Part shown: in pieces, positions 38,561 to 46,833 of the stretch | How the letters are laid out: every line of letters begins with the position of its first letter | How positions within the stretch are numbered: the stretch's first letter is position 1 | Assembly (NCBI RefSeq): GCF_004124275.1 | Contig: NZ_CP027218.1 | Span: forward strand, 3,165,501 to 3,229,500 | DNA length: 64,000 bases | From: Pseudomonas sp. DTU12.3 | GTDB taxonomy: Bacteria > Pseudomonadota > Gammaproteobacteria > Pseudomonadales > Pseudomonadaceae | Direction: 5' to 3' | Notes under the pieces: model-generated | Databases searched by the model: none | The model's input: the letters and a program-made list of their open reading frames with translations, nothing else | Told to the model about the DNA's origin: nothing | Translations under genes and position numbers: made by a program

Positions 38561-38878
38561 TCAACGACGACCGAGCAACAACCCGACCACCAGGCCGAAG
38601 CCTGCGGAAATTGCCACGGTTTGCCATGGATGACCGCCAATGTAGCTCTCGGTTGCATCGACGGCCGGCTTGGTGCGATCGCGCACGCTGGAGACCGAAT
38701 CCAGCGCTTGCTGCAGTTTCAGGGCGATTTGCCCGCGCAGGGTTTCCGCTTCTTCACCGACCAGCGATGCGCTGCTCTTGAGCAGTTTGTCCGACTCTTC
38801 GATCAGAGCCTGAAGTTCGCTGAAGGCCTGATCCTTGATTTGGTCTTCGGCGGCTTGAACGGCGGATTTCCGGGCCAT
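38561..38878 (-). CDS. DUF883/ElaB-like membrane-anchored protein
   Basis: A 105-residue protein: a long amphipathic helix (residues 10-75), the motif TESYIGGHPWQTVAISAGFG and a C-terminal membrane anchor ending LLLGRR. These are the hallmarks of the ElaB/YgaM/YqjD (DUF883) family, inner-membrane proteins that bind ribosomes in E. coli, are induced in stationary phase and are controlled by RpoS. The start at 38878 (ARKSAVQAAED) is preferred over a longer frame. The anchor is intact. Confidence 0.9.
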   Translation of the reverse strand: MARKSAVQAAEDQIKDQAFSELQALIEESDKLLKSSASLVGEEAETLRGQIALKLQQALDSVSSVRDRTKPAVDATESYIGGHPWQTVAISAGFGLVVGLLLGRR

Positions 38879-39032
38879 TGGGTGACTCCTTGCAGGTGAA
38901 TGGACAGTGATCAATGGAGTGTGGCGCTGCGTGAAAAGTTGCACTGAATTTAGGTCAGGAATAAAAACCTGCACGGGAGATTTCCGTCGAGCGTGTAAGA
39001 TGTCGCCATTTTACGCAGCAGGATAATTCCCC

Positions 39033-39287
39033 ATGAGTTTCAATCTGGCCGACAAATCCCTCGCAGAGCGCGCGGCGCTGGAAGACGAGAAATCCCGTCT
39101 GTTCGAACTCTGGCAGAACAATCTGGGCAAAGCCAAAGGTGAGGCCGCGCGGTTGTTCGGCGAGCGCGGCAAGCGTAAAGGCAAGTGGGCCGAGTGGGTG
39201 CGTGCAGAGCTGGACGGCATGTCGCCGCCGGAGTTTGCCAATATGGTGCGCAGTGAAGTCAACCGGCTGATGGCGGCGAACAAGTAA
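39033..39287 (+). CDS. small soluble protein of unknown function
   Basis: An 84-residue, highly charged, helical protein (LAERAALEDEKSRLFELWQNNLGKA) with no signal or membrane segment. AGGAT 9 bases before the ATG supports the start. I recognise it only as a type of conserved Pseudomonas hypothetical. It converges on a LysR gene six bases downstream. Confidence 0.7.
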   Translation: MSFNLADKSLAERAALEDEKSRLFELWQNNLGKAKGEAARLFGERGKRKGKWAEWVRAELDGMSPPEFANMVRSEVNRLMAANK

Positions 39288-39293
39288 GGTTTT

Positions 39294-40202
39294 TTACCTG
39301 AAGCTGGCGGCAATCGCCTCACGCACTTTGACCACCACAGGATCGATCTGCGTACTGGTCCGCCAACCCAGTTCGATCGGGTAGCGCGGCAAATCCAGCG
39401 GGCAGGGCAGTAGTGTCAGACCGCTGAGCGCAGCGATACGCTCGGCGGCGTGCCTCGGGATCGTCGCCACAGCCTGACTGCCGATGAGCAGGTAGGGCAA
39501 CGCCGCGAAATGCGTGGTCGAGGCGCATATCCGGCGGCTTAGGCCCAGCGCCGCGAGGCCTTCATCGGTGATGCCGATAAAGCCGCCGGAGGACACCAGC
39601 AGGTGCTCGCGCGCGACAAACTCCTCCAGCGTAATGTGCTGCTGGCCCGGCGCAAGGCTTGCCGGATCGACCAGACAGGCATAACCGCCTTCCCCCAAGA
39701 CCTGCCGACTGAGCAGGCGTTCGGCAAAGCCGCCGGCGGTGATCGCCAGGTCAATACTGCGCTCCATCAGCGCCCGCGCGACGATCTGGCTGTGGGTCTG
39801 CCGGAAGATCAGCCGCAGTTTCGGCGCACTGCGCGCGATTTCTTCGATCAAGCGCCGGCCGTAGGCAATTTCAAAATCATCCGACAGACCGACCGTCACC
39901 GAGCGGCCTTCGTACTGAGTAGCCGCCGGGTCAACCATGGCCAAGCTTTGCCGGCATTTGTCCAGCGCTTCGCTGACCACCGGTTTCAGTTGATTGGCCT
40001 TGAGTGTCGGCGCCAGACCGCGCCCGGTACGCACGAACAACTGATCACCATAGACCTCACGCAATCGGCGCAACGCCGCGCTGACCGCCGATTGAGTCAC
40101 GTTAAGGCGCAGCGCCGCGCGGCTCGCGCTCGATTCCTCGTACAGGGCTTCGAAGACTTTCAGCAGATTGAGGTCGACGTTGGCGATATTCATTTGGCTC
40201 AT
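39294..40202 (-). CDS. LysR-type transcriptional regulator beside nitrilase
   Basis: A 302-residue LysR regulator. The N-terminal winged helix reads LNLLKVFEALYEESSASRAALRLNVTQSAVSAALRRLREVYGDQLF-like (residues 10-57). The effector domain follows from about 95. It is divergent from the nitrilase gene with an 84-base gap, the classic LysR arrangement, so it probably controls nitrilase in response to a nitrile or its product. The start could be ATG at 40202 or three codons later. Its own repression from the shared region is likely but not shown. Confidence 0.9.
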   Translation of the reverse strand: MSQMNIANVDLNLLKVFEALYEESSASRAALRLNVTQSAVSAALRRLREVYGDQLFVRTGRGLAPTLKANQLKPVVSEALDKCRQSLAMVDPAATQYEGRSVTVGLSDDFEIAYGRRLIEEIARSAPKLRLIFRQTHSQIVARALMERSIDLAITAGGFAERLLSRQVLGEGGYACLVDPASLAPGQQHITLEEFVAREHLLVSSGGFIGITDEGLAALGLSRRICASTTHFAALPYLLIGSQAVATIPRHAAERIAALSGLTLLPCPLDLPRYPIELGWRTSTQIDPVVVKVREAIAASFR

Positions 40203-40286
40203 ATCATTCAGCAGTGATCGGGGCTTTATTCATGATCCCTTGGCGCCGGAGAATCAGCAACCTCTGAACCTGATGGAGTGATCGCG

Positions 40287-41210
40287 ATGCCCAAGTCAAT
40301 TGTTGCTGCCCTGCAGATCGGCGCCTTGCCCGGCGGCAAAGGCGAAACCCTGGAACAGATTCTCGCTTGGGAAAACGCAATCATCGAAGCCGGCGCGGCG
40401 CTGGTGGTGATGCCGGAAGCCGTGCTCGGCGGTTATCCGAAAGGCGAAAGTTTCGGCACGCAATTGGGCTATCGACTGCCTGAGGGGCGTGAGGCCTATG
40501 CGCGTTACTTCGCCAATGCCATCGATGTGCCGGGCGCGGAAACCGCAGCGCTGGCCGGTTTGTCCGCACGCACTGGCGCCAATCTGGTGATCGGTGTCAT
40601 CGAGCGCGCCGGCAGCACCTTGTATTGCACGGTGCTGTATTTCGACCCGCTAGCCGGATTGCTCGGCAAACACCGCAAATTGATGCCAACCGGCACCGAA
40701 CGGCTGATCTGGGGCAAGGGCGATGGCTCGACTTTACCGGTGCTCGACAGCCAGGTCGGCAAGCTTGGCGCGGTGGTCTGCTGGGAAAACATGATGCCGC
40801 TGCTGCGCACGGCGATGTACGCCAAAGGTATTGAAGTGTGGTGCGCGCCGACTGTGGATGAGCGCGAGATGTGGCAAGTCAGCATGCGGCACATTGCACA
40901 TGAAGGACGCTGTTTTGTGGTCAGTGCGTGCCAGGTGCAGGCGTCGCCGAACGAGTTGGGGCTGGAGATTGCCAATTGGCCGGCGGATCGGCCATTGATT
41001 GCTGGCGGCAGCGTGATCGTCGGGCCGATGGGCGATGTGCTGGCAGGACCGTTGCGCGGCGAGGCCGGACTGTTGACCGCCGAGATCGACACCGATGAAC
41101 TGGTGCGGGCGCGCTATGACTACGACGTGGTGGGGCACTATGCGCGGCCGGACGTGTTCGAGTTAACTGTGGATGAGCGCGCGAAACCCGGCGTACGCTT
41201 CAACATCTGA
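40287..41210 (+). CDS. nitrilase
   Basis: A 307-residue nitrilase that should hydrolyse a nitrile to a carboxylic acid and ammonia. The catalytic triad is visible: Glu44 in [12 protein letters not shown], Lys131 in [12 protein letters not shown] and Cys165 in [11 protein letters not shown]. The segments [10 protein letters not shown] and [12 protein letters not shown] are typical of the nitrilase branch rather than amidases. ATG at 40287 has GGAG 9 bases upstream. It looks close to plant-associated P. fluorescens nitrilases (PinA-like, reported to act on beta-cyano-L-alanine), from memory only. The divergent LysR is the likely regulator. Confidence 0.88.
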   Translation: MPKSIVAALQIGALPGGKGETLEQILAWENAIIEAGAALVVMPEAVLGGYPKGESFGTQLGYRLPEGREAYARYFANAIDVPGAETAALAGLSARTGANLVIGVIERAGSTLYCTVLYFDPLAGLLGKHRKLMPTGTERLIWGKGDGSTLPVLDSQVGKLGAVVCWENMMPLLRTAMYAKGIEVWCAPTVDEREMWQVSMRHIAHEGRCFVVSACQVQASPNELGLEIANWPADRPLIAGGSVIVGPMGDVLAGPLRGEAGLLTAEIDTDELVRARYDYDVVGHYARPDVFELTVDERAKPGVRFNI

Positions 41211-41229
41211 TCGCCAACCCGCAACACCC

Positions 41230-41313
41230 TGTAGGAGCTGCCGAAGGCTGCGATCTTTTGATCCTGTTTTTACAATCAAGATCAAAAGATCGCAGCCTTC
41301 GGCAGCTCCTACA
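41230..41313. repeat. REPIN copy 4 (GTAGGAGCTGCCG family)
   Basis: A near-perfect palindrome with arms TGTAGGAGCTGCCGAAGGCT and its complement, starting 20 bases after the nitrilase stop codon. Confidence 0.9.
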
Positions 41314-41364
41314 GAGTGAGGGTTTAGCGGCGATGCAGCCATTCTTGGGGAGACTGCGGCATGT

Positions 41365-41838
41365 TTACCAGGTCGCGGCAGTCGCCTTGGGCAGGCTCAG
41401 AGTGCCGCTGTCGACAAAACGCATGGTGCCGAACACGCCACCGGCGAGTTTGCCGCGCAACACGTAAGGCAGGTTGTCGAGGGTTTGCGTCTGGCTCAGG
41501 CCGAGTGTCTGGCGCAGTACCGAGAAGGCCGAAACGCTGACCGGGACGCTGACGATGGTTTCCGAGAAACGCCCGATCGAGCCGCCCTGATCGCTGACAC
41601 CGGATGCCAGTGAATGACCGTTGACCTCCAGATCCAGGGCAATGCCGGTGTAGTCGATCGCGGTTTCATTAGGGTTCTGCACACGAATCTTGATCGCGAA
41701 ACGCACTTCCAGATCCTGGCTCGGCAGGGGTTCGAGCCCGACTACGTTGATGTTCACCGGATCACGATCGGGAAACAGCGCGCAGGCGCTGAGCGACAAC
41801 AGCAGTACTGACAGAATGACGGCGTGGAGGCGGCGCAT
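41365..41838 (-). CDS. LEA14-like (WHy domain) lipoprotein
   Basis: A 157-residue lipoprotein precursor with lipobox LSAC (Cys19). The mature protein is a single late-embryogenesis-abundant type 2 (LEA14/WHy) domain: VRFAIKIRVQNPNETAIDYTGIALDLEVNG. LEA14-like proteins are linked to desiccation and stress tolerance in plants and bacteria. The function in Pseudomonas is unknown. It ends 52 bases from REPIN copy 4 and has its own promoter gap upstream, after the permease terminator. Confidence 0.85.
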   Translation of the reverse strand: MRRLHAVILSVLLLSLSACALFPDRDPVNINVVGLEPLPSQDLEVRFAIKIRVQNPNETAIDYTGIALDLEVNGHSLASGVSDQGGSIGRFSETIVSVPVSVSAFSVLRQTLGLSQTQTLDNLPYVLRGKLAGGVFGTMRFVDSGTLSLPKATAATW

Positions 41839-41852
41839 AAACGGTCTCTCAA

Positions 41853-41890
41853 CTAAAAAGGGCTGAACCGTTGCCGGTGCAGCCCTTTCT
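41853..41890 (-). terminator. permease terminator
   Basis: Stem AAAGGGCTG / CAGCCCTTT with a 14-base loop, followed on the minus strand by TTTTTAG. It lies just downstream of the NCS2 permease stop codon and upstream of the lipoprotein gene. Confidence 0.8.
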
Positions 41891-41906
41891 ATTAACAGGC
41901 CGGACG

Positions 41907-43373
41907 TTAACGGTTCAACTGTGCGACAGCCGCCGGCAGGGCAGGTTCAGCTTTGGCCGGCATCTCCGGGTTTTCCATGACCTGAAGAATAGAAGCTTCC
42001 GGATCGAAATCGTCTTCTTCCAGCTCGATGAATTCTTCCGGCAGGAAGATGTTCAGCACGATAGCGCACAACGCACCGACGGTGATCGGCGATTCGAAAA
42101 TGTTGCGCAGCGCTTGCGGCAGCTCACGCAGGACTTCCGGTACCGCCGCGATGCCCAGGCCCATGCCCAGCGAAATGGCGACGATGAGCATGTTGCGTCG
42201 ATGCAGACCAGCCTCGGCGAGGATCTTGATACCGGCGACGGCGACGGTGCCAAACATCACCAGTTCGGCGCCACCGAGCACCGGTTTTGGCATCAGTTGC
42301 AACACCGCGCCGATCATCGGGAACAAGCCCAGCAGCACCAACAGGCCGGCGATGAAGAAGGCGACGTAGCGGCTGGCCACACCGGTCAGCTGAATCACGC
42401 CGTTGTTCTGCGCGAAGGTCACCATCGGCATGCTGTTGAACACGGCCGCCATGGCCGAGTTGAGACCGTCGGCGAGCAGGCCGGATTTGATGCGGCGAAT
42501 GTACAGCGGGCCTTTGACCGGTTGCCGCGAGATCATTGAGTTGGCCGTCAGGTCGCCCGCAGCCTCCAGCGGCGACACGAGGAAAATCACTGCAACCGGG
42601 ACGAAGGCTACCCAGTCGAAATTGAAGCCGTATTTGAACGGCACCGGCACGCTGACCAGCGGCACCTCGGGCATCGAGGCGAAATCCACGGTGCCCATCA
42701 TCCAGGCCACCACGTAGCCAAGGGTCAGGCCGATGACGATTGCGCCCAGGCGCAGGAACGGCACGTCGACGCGGTTCAGCACCACAATCGTGCCGATCAC
42801 CAGCGCGGCGAGAAACAGATGACCGGATGCACCGAGATCCGCTGCGCCAAAACCGCCGGCAATGTCGGTCATCGCCACTTTGATCAGCGACAGGCCCATC
42901 AAGGTGATGATGGTGCCGGTCACCACCGGGGTGATCAGCATGCGCAGTTTGCCGATGAATTGGCTGAGCACCACTTCGATGAAGGCGGCGAAGAAGCACA
43001 CACCGAAGATTGTCGAAAGAATCTCATCGGTACCGCCACCACGGGCCTTGACCATGAAGCCGGCGCTGAGAATCACGCTGATAAAGGAAAAACTGGTGCC
43101 TTGCAGGCACAGCAACCCCGATCCGACCGGGCCGAAACGTTTGGCCTGAACGAACGTGCCGAGGCCGGAAACGAACAGCGCCATGCTGATCAGGTAGGGG
43201 ATTTCGCTGTGCAGGCCGAGGGCGCCGCCCATGATCAGGGTCGGGGTGATGATGCCGACGAAGCTGGCCAGTACGTGTTGCAGCGCGGCAAACACGGTGG
43301 CAGTCAGGTGCGGACGGTCGTTGAGGCCGTAGATCAGATCGTTGTTGCGCGGGACTTTTTCAGAGGCGGTCAT
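41907..43373 (-). CDS. NCS2 family nucleobase (xanthine/uracil) permease
   Basis: A 488-residue transporter with about 12-14 hydrophobic segments. The nucleobase-cation symporter-2 signatures are visible: QHVLASFVGIITPTLIMGG in helix 1, GSGLLCLQGTSFSFI and NGVIQLTGVASRYVA. The motif near NSMPMVTFAQNNGVI (Asn/Gln-Asn) corresponds to the NCS2 substrate signature. Xanthine or uric acid is the likely substrate, but uracil cannot be excluded. ATG at 43373 is chosen over an upstream frame that lacks family similarity. A divergent or convergent purine gene is not seen in the window. Confidence 0.88.
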   Translation of the reverse strand: MTASEKVPRNNDLIYGLNDRPHLTATVFAALQHVLASFVGIITPTLIMGGALGLHSEIPYLISMALFVSGLGTFVQAKRFGPVGSGLLCLQGTSFSFISVILSAGFMVKARGGGTDEILSTIFGVCFFAAFIEVVLSQFIGKLRMLITPVVTGTIITLMGLSLIKVAMTDIAGGFGAADLGASGHLFLAALVIGTIVVLNRVDVPFLRLGAIVIGLTLGYVVAWMMGTVDFASMPEVPLVSVPVPFKYGFNFDWVAFVPVAVIFLVSPLEAAGDLTANSMISRQPVKGPLYIRRIKSGLLADGLNSAMAAVFNSMPMVTFAQNNGVIQLTGVASRYVAFFIAGLLVLLGLFPMIGAVLQLMPKPVLGGAELVMFGTVAVAGIKILAEAGLHRRNMLIVAISLGMGLGIAAVPEVLRELPQALRNIFESPITVGALCAIVLNIFLPEEFIELEEDDFDPEASILQVMENPEMPAKAEPALPAAVAQLNR

Positions 43374-43507
43374 GGTGATTTGCGCGCCGCGAGGCGGGGC
43401 CGGGTCAGAAAATGGAGGCGCAGAATGCCGGAAGAGGGCAGCGAGGGCAACGAGCAATAATTGCCTGAAAGGTCAGGTTTTATTGGGGTGAGGAGCTGAA
43501 CCGATTC

Positions 43508-43591
43508 TGTAGGAGCTGCCGAAGGCTGCGATCTTTTGATTTTGTTTTTTGGATCAAGATCAAAAGATCGCAGCCTCCGGCAGCTCCTACA
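43508..43591. repeat. REPIN copy 5, overlapping a LysR stop codon
   Basis: A complete palindrome with the usual arms. Its right end (43587-43591) contains the TAG stop codon of the neighbouring LysR gene, so the element defines that gene's 3' end. Confidence 0.9.
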
Positions 43592-44486
43592 CAGGTTTGA
43601 AGGCAGCCAATAAGTCCTGTTCAAAGGCTTTCTGCGCGTCACCCGGCACCTGCGCCCGATGCCGGGCCAGATGAAACGCCACCTCGAAACTCAACTCACC
43701 CTCACGCACCGGCCGCAGCAGACTTTTCGCCTGCCAGCTGCGCGCATAGTGATCAGGCAGGTAGCCGACGTGTTTGCCGGAGAGAATAAACGCCAGCGTG
43801 CCCTCGACCTGCTCCGAGCGCGCCGAACACAGCTTGCCCTGAAACGGCTCGTCGCTACGCAGGAAGCGATACGGATGATCAACCCGGTCGCACGCCTGCA
43901 ACGCTTCATCACTGGGCGCTGCGTCGGTAAACAGTGGATGCCCCGGCGCGCAATACAAATGCTGGGTTTCACTGAACAACTGGCGATAGTCGAACGCGCT
44001 TTGCACCTGCGAAAAATAACCGATCGCCAGGTCGAGTCGCTGTTGCAGAAGCAGGCGCTCCATCTCGCCGGGCATCGCGCTGATTAACTCGATACGGACC
44101 GACTCGTCACGCTCGCGAAATCGCCGGATCGCCTCGGCGACGCGTTGCAGCACCGAGGGTTCGACCGCCTCGGAAATGCCCAGGCGCACTTCGCCGATCA
44201 GACGCCCGGCCACGCCGTTGGATTGATGGCGGAATATTTCGATCGATTCAAACAGGCTGCGCGCTGCCAGCAGCAACTGCTCGCCCTTCGGCGTGACGCT
44301 GAAACCACCCTTGCCACGGCTGCACAAACGATAGCCGAGACGGGTTTCGAGTTTGGCCATTTGCTGGCTGATGCTTGATTGGCTCAGGCCCAGATCACCC
44401 TGCGCCGCACTGAAACCACCGCACTCGACCACGCGGACAAACAGACGTAACAACTGCAGATCGACATCGTGGAGTTGACCGAGCAT
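43587..44486 (-). CDS. LysR-type transcriptional regulator beside agmatinase genes
   Basis: A 299-residue LysR regulator: DNA-binding part at 7-65 (LQLLRLFVRVVECGGFSAAQGDLGLSQSSISQQMAKLETRLG), effector domain from about 90. It is divergent from the polyamine-binding protein and agmatinase genes across a 99-base gap and should control them; GbuR beside gbuA in P. aeruginosa is the precedent. ATG at 44486 has CGGAG 7 bases upstream; a GTG one codon earlier is possible. The stop codon is supplied by a REPIN element. Confidence 0.9.
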   Translation of the reverse strand: MLGQLHDVDLQLLRLFVRVVECGGFSAAQGDLGLSQSSISQQMAKLETRLGYRLCSRGKGGFSVTPKGEQLLLAARSLFESIEIFRHQSNGVAGRLIGEVRLGISEAVEPSVLQRVAEAIRRFRERDESVRIELISAMPGEMERLLLQQRLDLAIGYFSQVQSAFDYRQLFSETQHLYCAPGHPLFTDAAPSDEALQACDRVDHPYRFLRSDEPFQGKLCSARSEQVEGTLAFILSGKHVGYLPDHYARSWQAKSLLRPVREGELSFEVAFHLARHRAQVPGDAQKAFEQDLLAAFKPV

Positions 44487-44585
44487 CACATTACTCCGGG
44501 GTAAAGTCAGGATAATTATTCAGCTATTTTTCTAATGTATGCGACGGCGCATTCTGCCACCACTTCCTCCGGTCAGGTGTTCATC

Positions 44586-45677
44586 ATGGCTCCCGTGTTC
44601 AAGCTGTGTTTCCCCGCGCTGTTGTTGTCCGTGGTCATCAATGCTCAGGCCGAGGACAAAACCCTCAATCTCTATAGCTGGGCCGATTACGTGCCACCGC
44701 AAACCCTGCAGCGTTTCGAGCAGGAAACCGGCATTCACGTGCGTTACGACACCTTTGACACCTCCGAGGTTCTGGAAACCAAACTGCTCACTGGCGGCAG
44801 CGGTTACGACGTGGTGGTGCCGTCTTCCAGTGTGCTGGCGCGCGGTTTGGCGGCGGGGGCCTTGAAGGAAATCCCCCACGAGGGACTTAAGGGCTACGCC
44901 AATCTGGATCCGGACTTGCTGGAAAAACTCGCCGCCGTCGATCCCGGCAACCGTTATGGCGTGCCGTACACCTGGGGCACTTTGGGCCTGGGCATGAACG
45001 TTGAAGCAGTGAAGCAGCGTCTGCCCGATGTGCCGCTGAACAGCCTTGATCTGCTGTTCAAGCCCGAATACGCCAGCAAGCTTAAGGACTGCGGGATTGC
45101 GATTCTCGATTCGCCGCAAGAGGTCATTGGCCTCGCGCTGCACTACCTCGGCAAAGATCCCTATAGCACCGACAAAAACGATCTCGCCGCCGCCGAAGCC
45201 TTGTTGCAGAAACTCCAGCCGTCGGTGCTCTACGTCGCCACCGGCCGACAGATCAATGATCTGGCCAGCGGCAACGTGTGCCTGGCGCTGACCTACAACG
45301 GTGACGCGAGCATGGCCGCCGATCAGGCGCGCAAGGCCAACAAGCCGTTCGAAGTGGCGTATCGCATTCCAAGGGAAGGCACGCTGATCTGGCAGGACAA
45401 TCTGGCGATTCCCAAGGACGCGCCACACCCCGAGGCCGCGCGGGCGTTCATCGAATTCATGTTGCGCGCCGATTCGGTGGCCGAGCTGACCAATACGCTG
45501 TTTTTTGCCACCGCCAACCAGGCCGCGATACCGCTGGTGGATGAGGCGGTGCGCAACGATCCGGACATCTACCCACCGGCCGAGGTGCGCGACCTGCTCT
45601 ACGCGGATCGCAGCATGAGCCTCAAGGACATGCGTCAGCGCACCCGTCTGTGGACCACTTTCCGTAGCCATCAATAA
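44586..45677 (+). CDS. polyamine-type ABC transporter substrate-binding protein
   Basis: A 363-residue periplasmic protein of the PotD/PotF/SpuD family. Signal peptide 1-20 (cleavage near INAQA|EDK), then LNLYSWADYVPPQTLQRFEQETGIHV and GGSGYDVVVPSSSVLARG, both typical. C-terminal region RMRQRTRLWTTF-like. It is followed 18 bases later by the agmatinase gene, so agmatine or a related guanidino compound is the likely ligand. No ATPase or permease gene is next to it; it must share a transporter encoded elsewhere or act as a sensor. Confidence 0.9.
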   Translation: MAPVFKLCFPALLLSVVINAQAEDKTLNLYSWADYVPPQTLQRFEQETGIHVRYDTFDTSEVLETKLLTGGSGYDVVVPSSSVLARGLAAGALKEIPHEGLKGYANLDPDLLEKLAAVDPGNRYGVPYTWGTLGLGMNVEAVKQRLPDVPLNSLDLLFKPEYASKLKDCGIAILDSPQEVIGLALHYLGKDPYSTDKNDLAAAEALLQKLQPSVLYVATGRQINDLASGNVCLALTYNGDASMAADQARKANKPFEVAYRIPREGTLIWQDNLAIPKDAPHPEAARAFIEFMLRADSVAELTNTLFFATANQAAIPLVDEAVRNDPDIYPPAEVRDLLYADRSMSLKDMRQRTRLWTTFRSHQ

Positions 45678-45695
45678 CCAAAGGAGCGCGCCGAG

Positions 45696-46655
45696 ATGGA
45701 CGTGCCAATGCAGAACGATCAGGCGATGACGCGCGACAGCCTCTACGGCACTGCCGCCGAAAGCACCTACGCCGGCATCACCAGTTTCATGCGCCGTCGC
45801 TACAGCCGCGATTTGCGCGGAGTCGACGTGGCCGTCAGCGGCGTGCCGTTCGACACCGCCACCAGCAATCGTCCGGGTGCACGCTTCGGGCCACGCGGGA
45901 TTCGCGCGGCGTCCACCGGGATTGCCTGGGAGCGCCACTGGCCGTGGGCTTTCGATCCGTTCGATCATCTGGCGGTGGTCGATTACGGCGATTGCGACTT
46001 CGATTACGGTTCGCCGCAGACCATCCCTGAGAGCATCGAGGCGCATGCCGAGCGGATTCTTGAATCCGGTAGCGCCATGCTCACCTTTGGCGGCGACCAT
46101 TTCATCAGCTACCCGCTGCTCAAGGCCCATGCGCGCAGACATGGCACGCTGTCACTGATCCATTTCGATGCGCACAGCGACACCTGGCCGGACGAGGAGG
46201 GCAAACGCGTCGATCACGGCACCATGTTCTGGCATGCCGCGCGGGAAGGGCTGGTTGATCCGGCGCGCTCGGTGCAGATCGGCCTGCGCACCACCAATGA
46301 TGATCACATGGGCTTTCAGGTGCTCGATGCGCGACAAGTGCACCGGCGTGGCTGCGAGGCGATTGTCGAAGCGATTCGCGCGCGGGTCGGCGATAACCCG
46401 GTGTACCTGACGTTCGACATTGACTGCCTCGATCCGGCCTTTGCGCCTGGCACCGGTACGCCGGTATGCGGCGGCTTGAGCACGGTGCAGGCGCTGGAAA
46501 TTCTCGGTGGCTTGCGTGGGATCAACCTGGTCGGCATGGACGTCGTCGAAGTCGCCCCGGCCTACGATCACGCCGACGTCACCTCGCTGGCCGCCGCCAC
46601 CCTGGCGATGGAAATGCTTTGCCTCTACGCCGCCAAGCACAAAGTCGACCTCTAA
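45696..46655 (+). CDS. speB: agmatinase (ureohydrolase)
   Basis: A 319-residue binuclear-Mn ureohydrolase. Metal-ligand motifs are GGDHFISYPLL, HFDAHSDTWPDE and TFDIDCLDPAFAPGTGTP. It is very like E. coli SpeB (NVVD-GD, DHGTMF, EVAPAYD), so agmatine to putrescine plus urea is the best call; guanidinobutyrase activity (GbuA type) is the alternative. AAAGGAG 9 bases upstream of ATG. In an operon with the polyamine-binding protein, under the divergent LysR. A REPIN follows the stop. Confidence 0.85.
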   Translation: MDVPMQNDQAMTRDSLYGTAAESTYAGITSFMRRRYSRDLRGVDVAVSGVPFDTATSNRPGARFGPRGIRAASTGIAWERHWPWAFDPFDHLAVVDYGDCDFDYGSPQTIPESIEAHAERILESGSAMLTFGGDHFISYPLLKAHARRHGTLSLIHFDAHSDTWPDEEGKRVDHGTMFWHAAREGLVDPARSVQIGLRTTNDDHMGFQVLDARQVHRRGCEAIVEAIRARVGDNPVYLTFDIDCLDPAFAPGTGTPVCGGLSTVQALEILGGLRGINLVGMDVVEVAPAYDHADVTSLAAATLAMEMLCLYAAKHKVDL

Positions 46656-46660
46656 CACTC

Positions 46661-46743
46661 TGTAGGAACTGCCGCAGGCTGCGATCTTTTGATTTTGTTT
46701 TTAAAAGACAAGTCAAAAGATCGCAGCCTGCGGCAGCTCCTAC
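46661..46743. repeat. REPIN copy 6 (GTAGGAGCTGCCG family)
   Basis: A full palindrome with arms TGTAGGAACTGCCGCAGGCT and its near-complement, starting only 6 bases after the agmatinase stop; it may act as a transcript end or stabiliser. Confidence 0.9.
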
Positions 46744-46833
46744 GGGGACGATCGTTCCCATGCGCAGTGTTGGAATGATCAGGTACTGAGGCTTTGTGTT
46801 TATCCGCAAGATTGGCGTGGCATACTGCCGCGC

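Noticed and set aside
44532..46142. A 536-codon open frame on the minus strand opposite the polyamine-binding and agmatinase genes
   Set aside because: It spans two real, well-recognised genes in antisense and has low-complexity, His/Arg-rich composition; this is a shadow of GC-rich codons.
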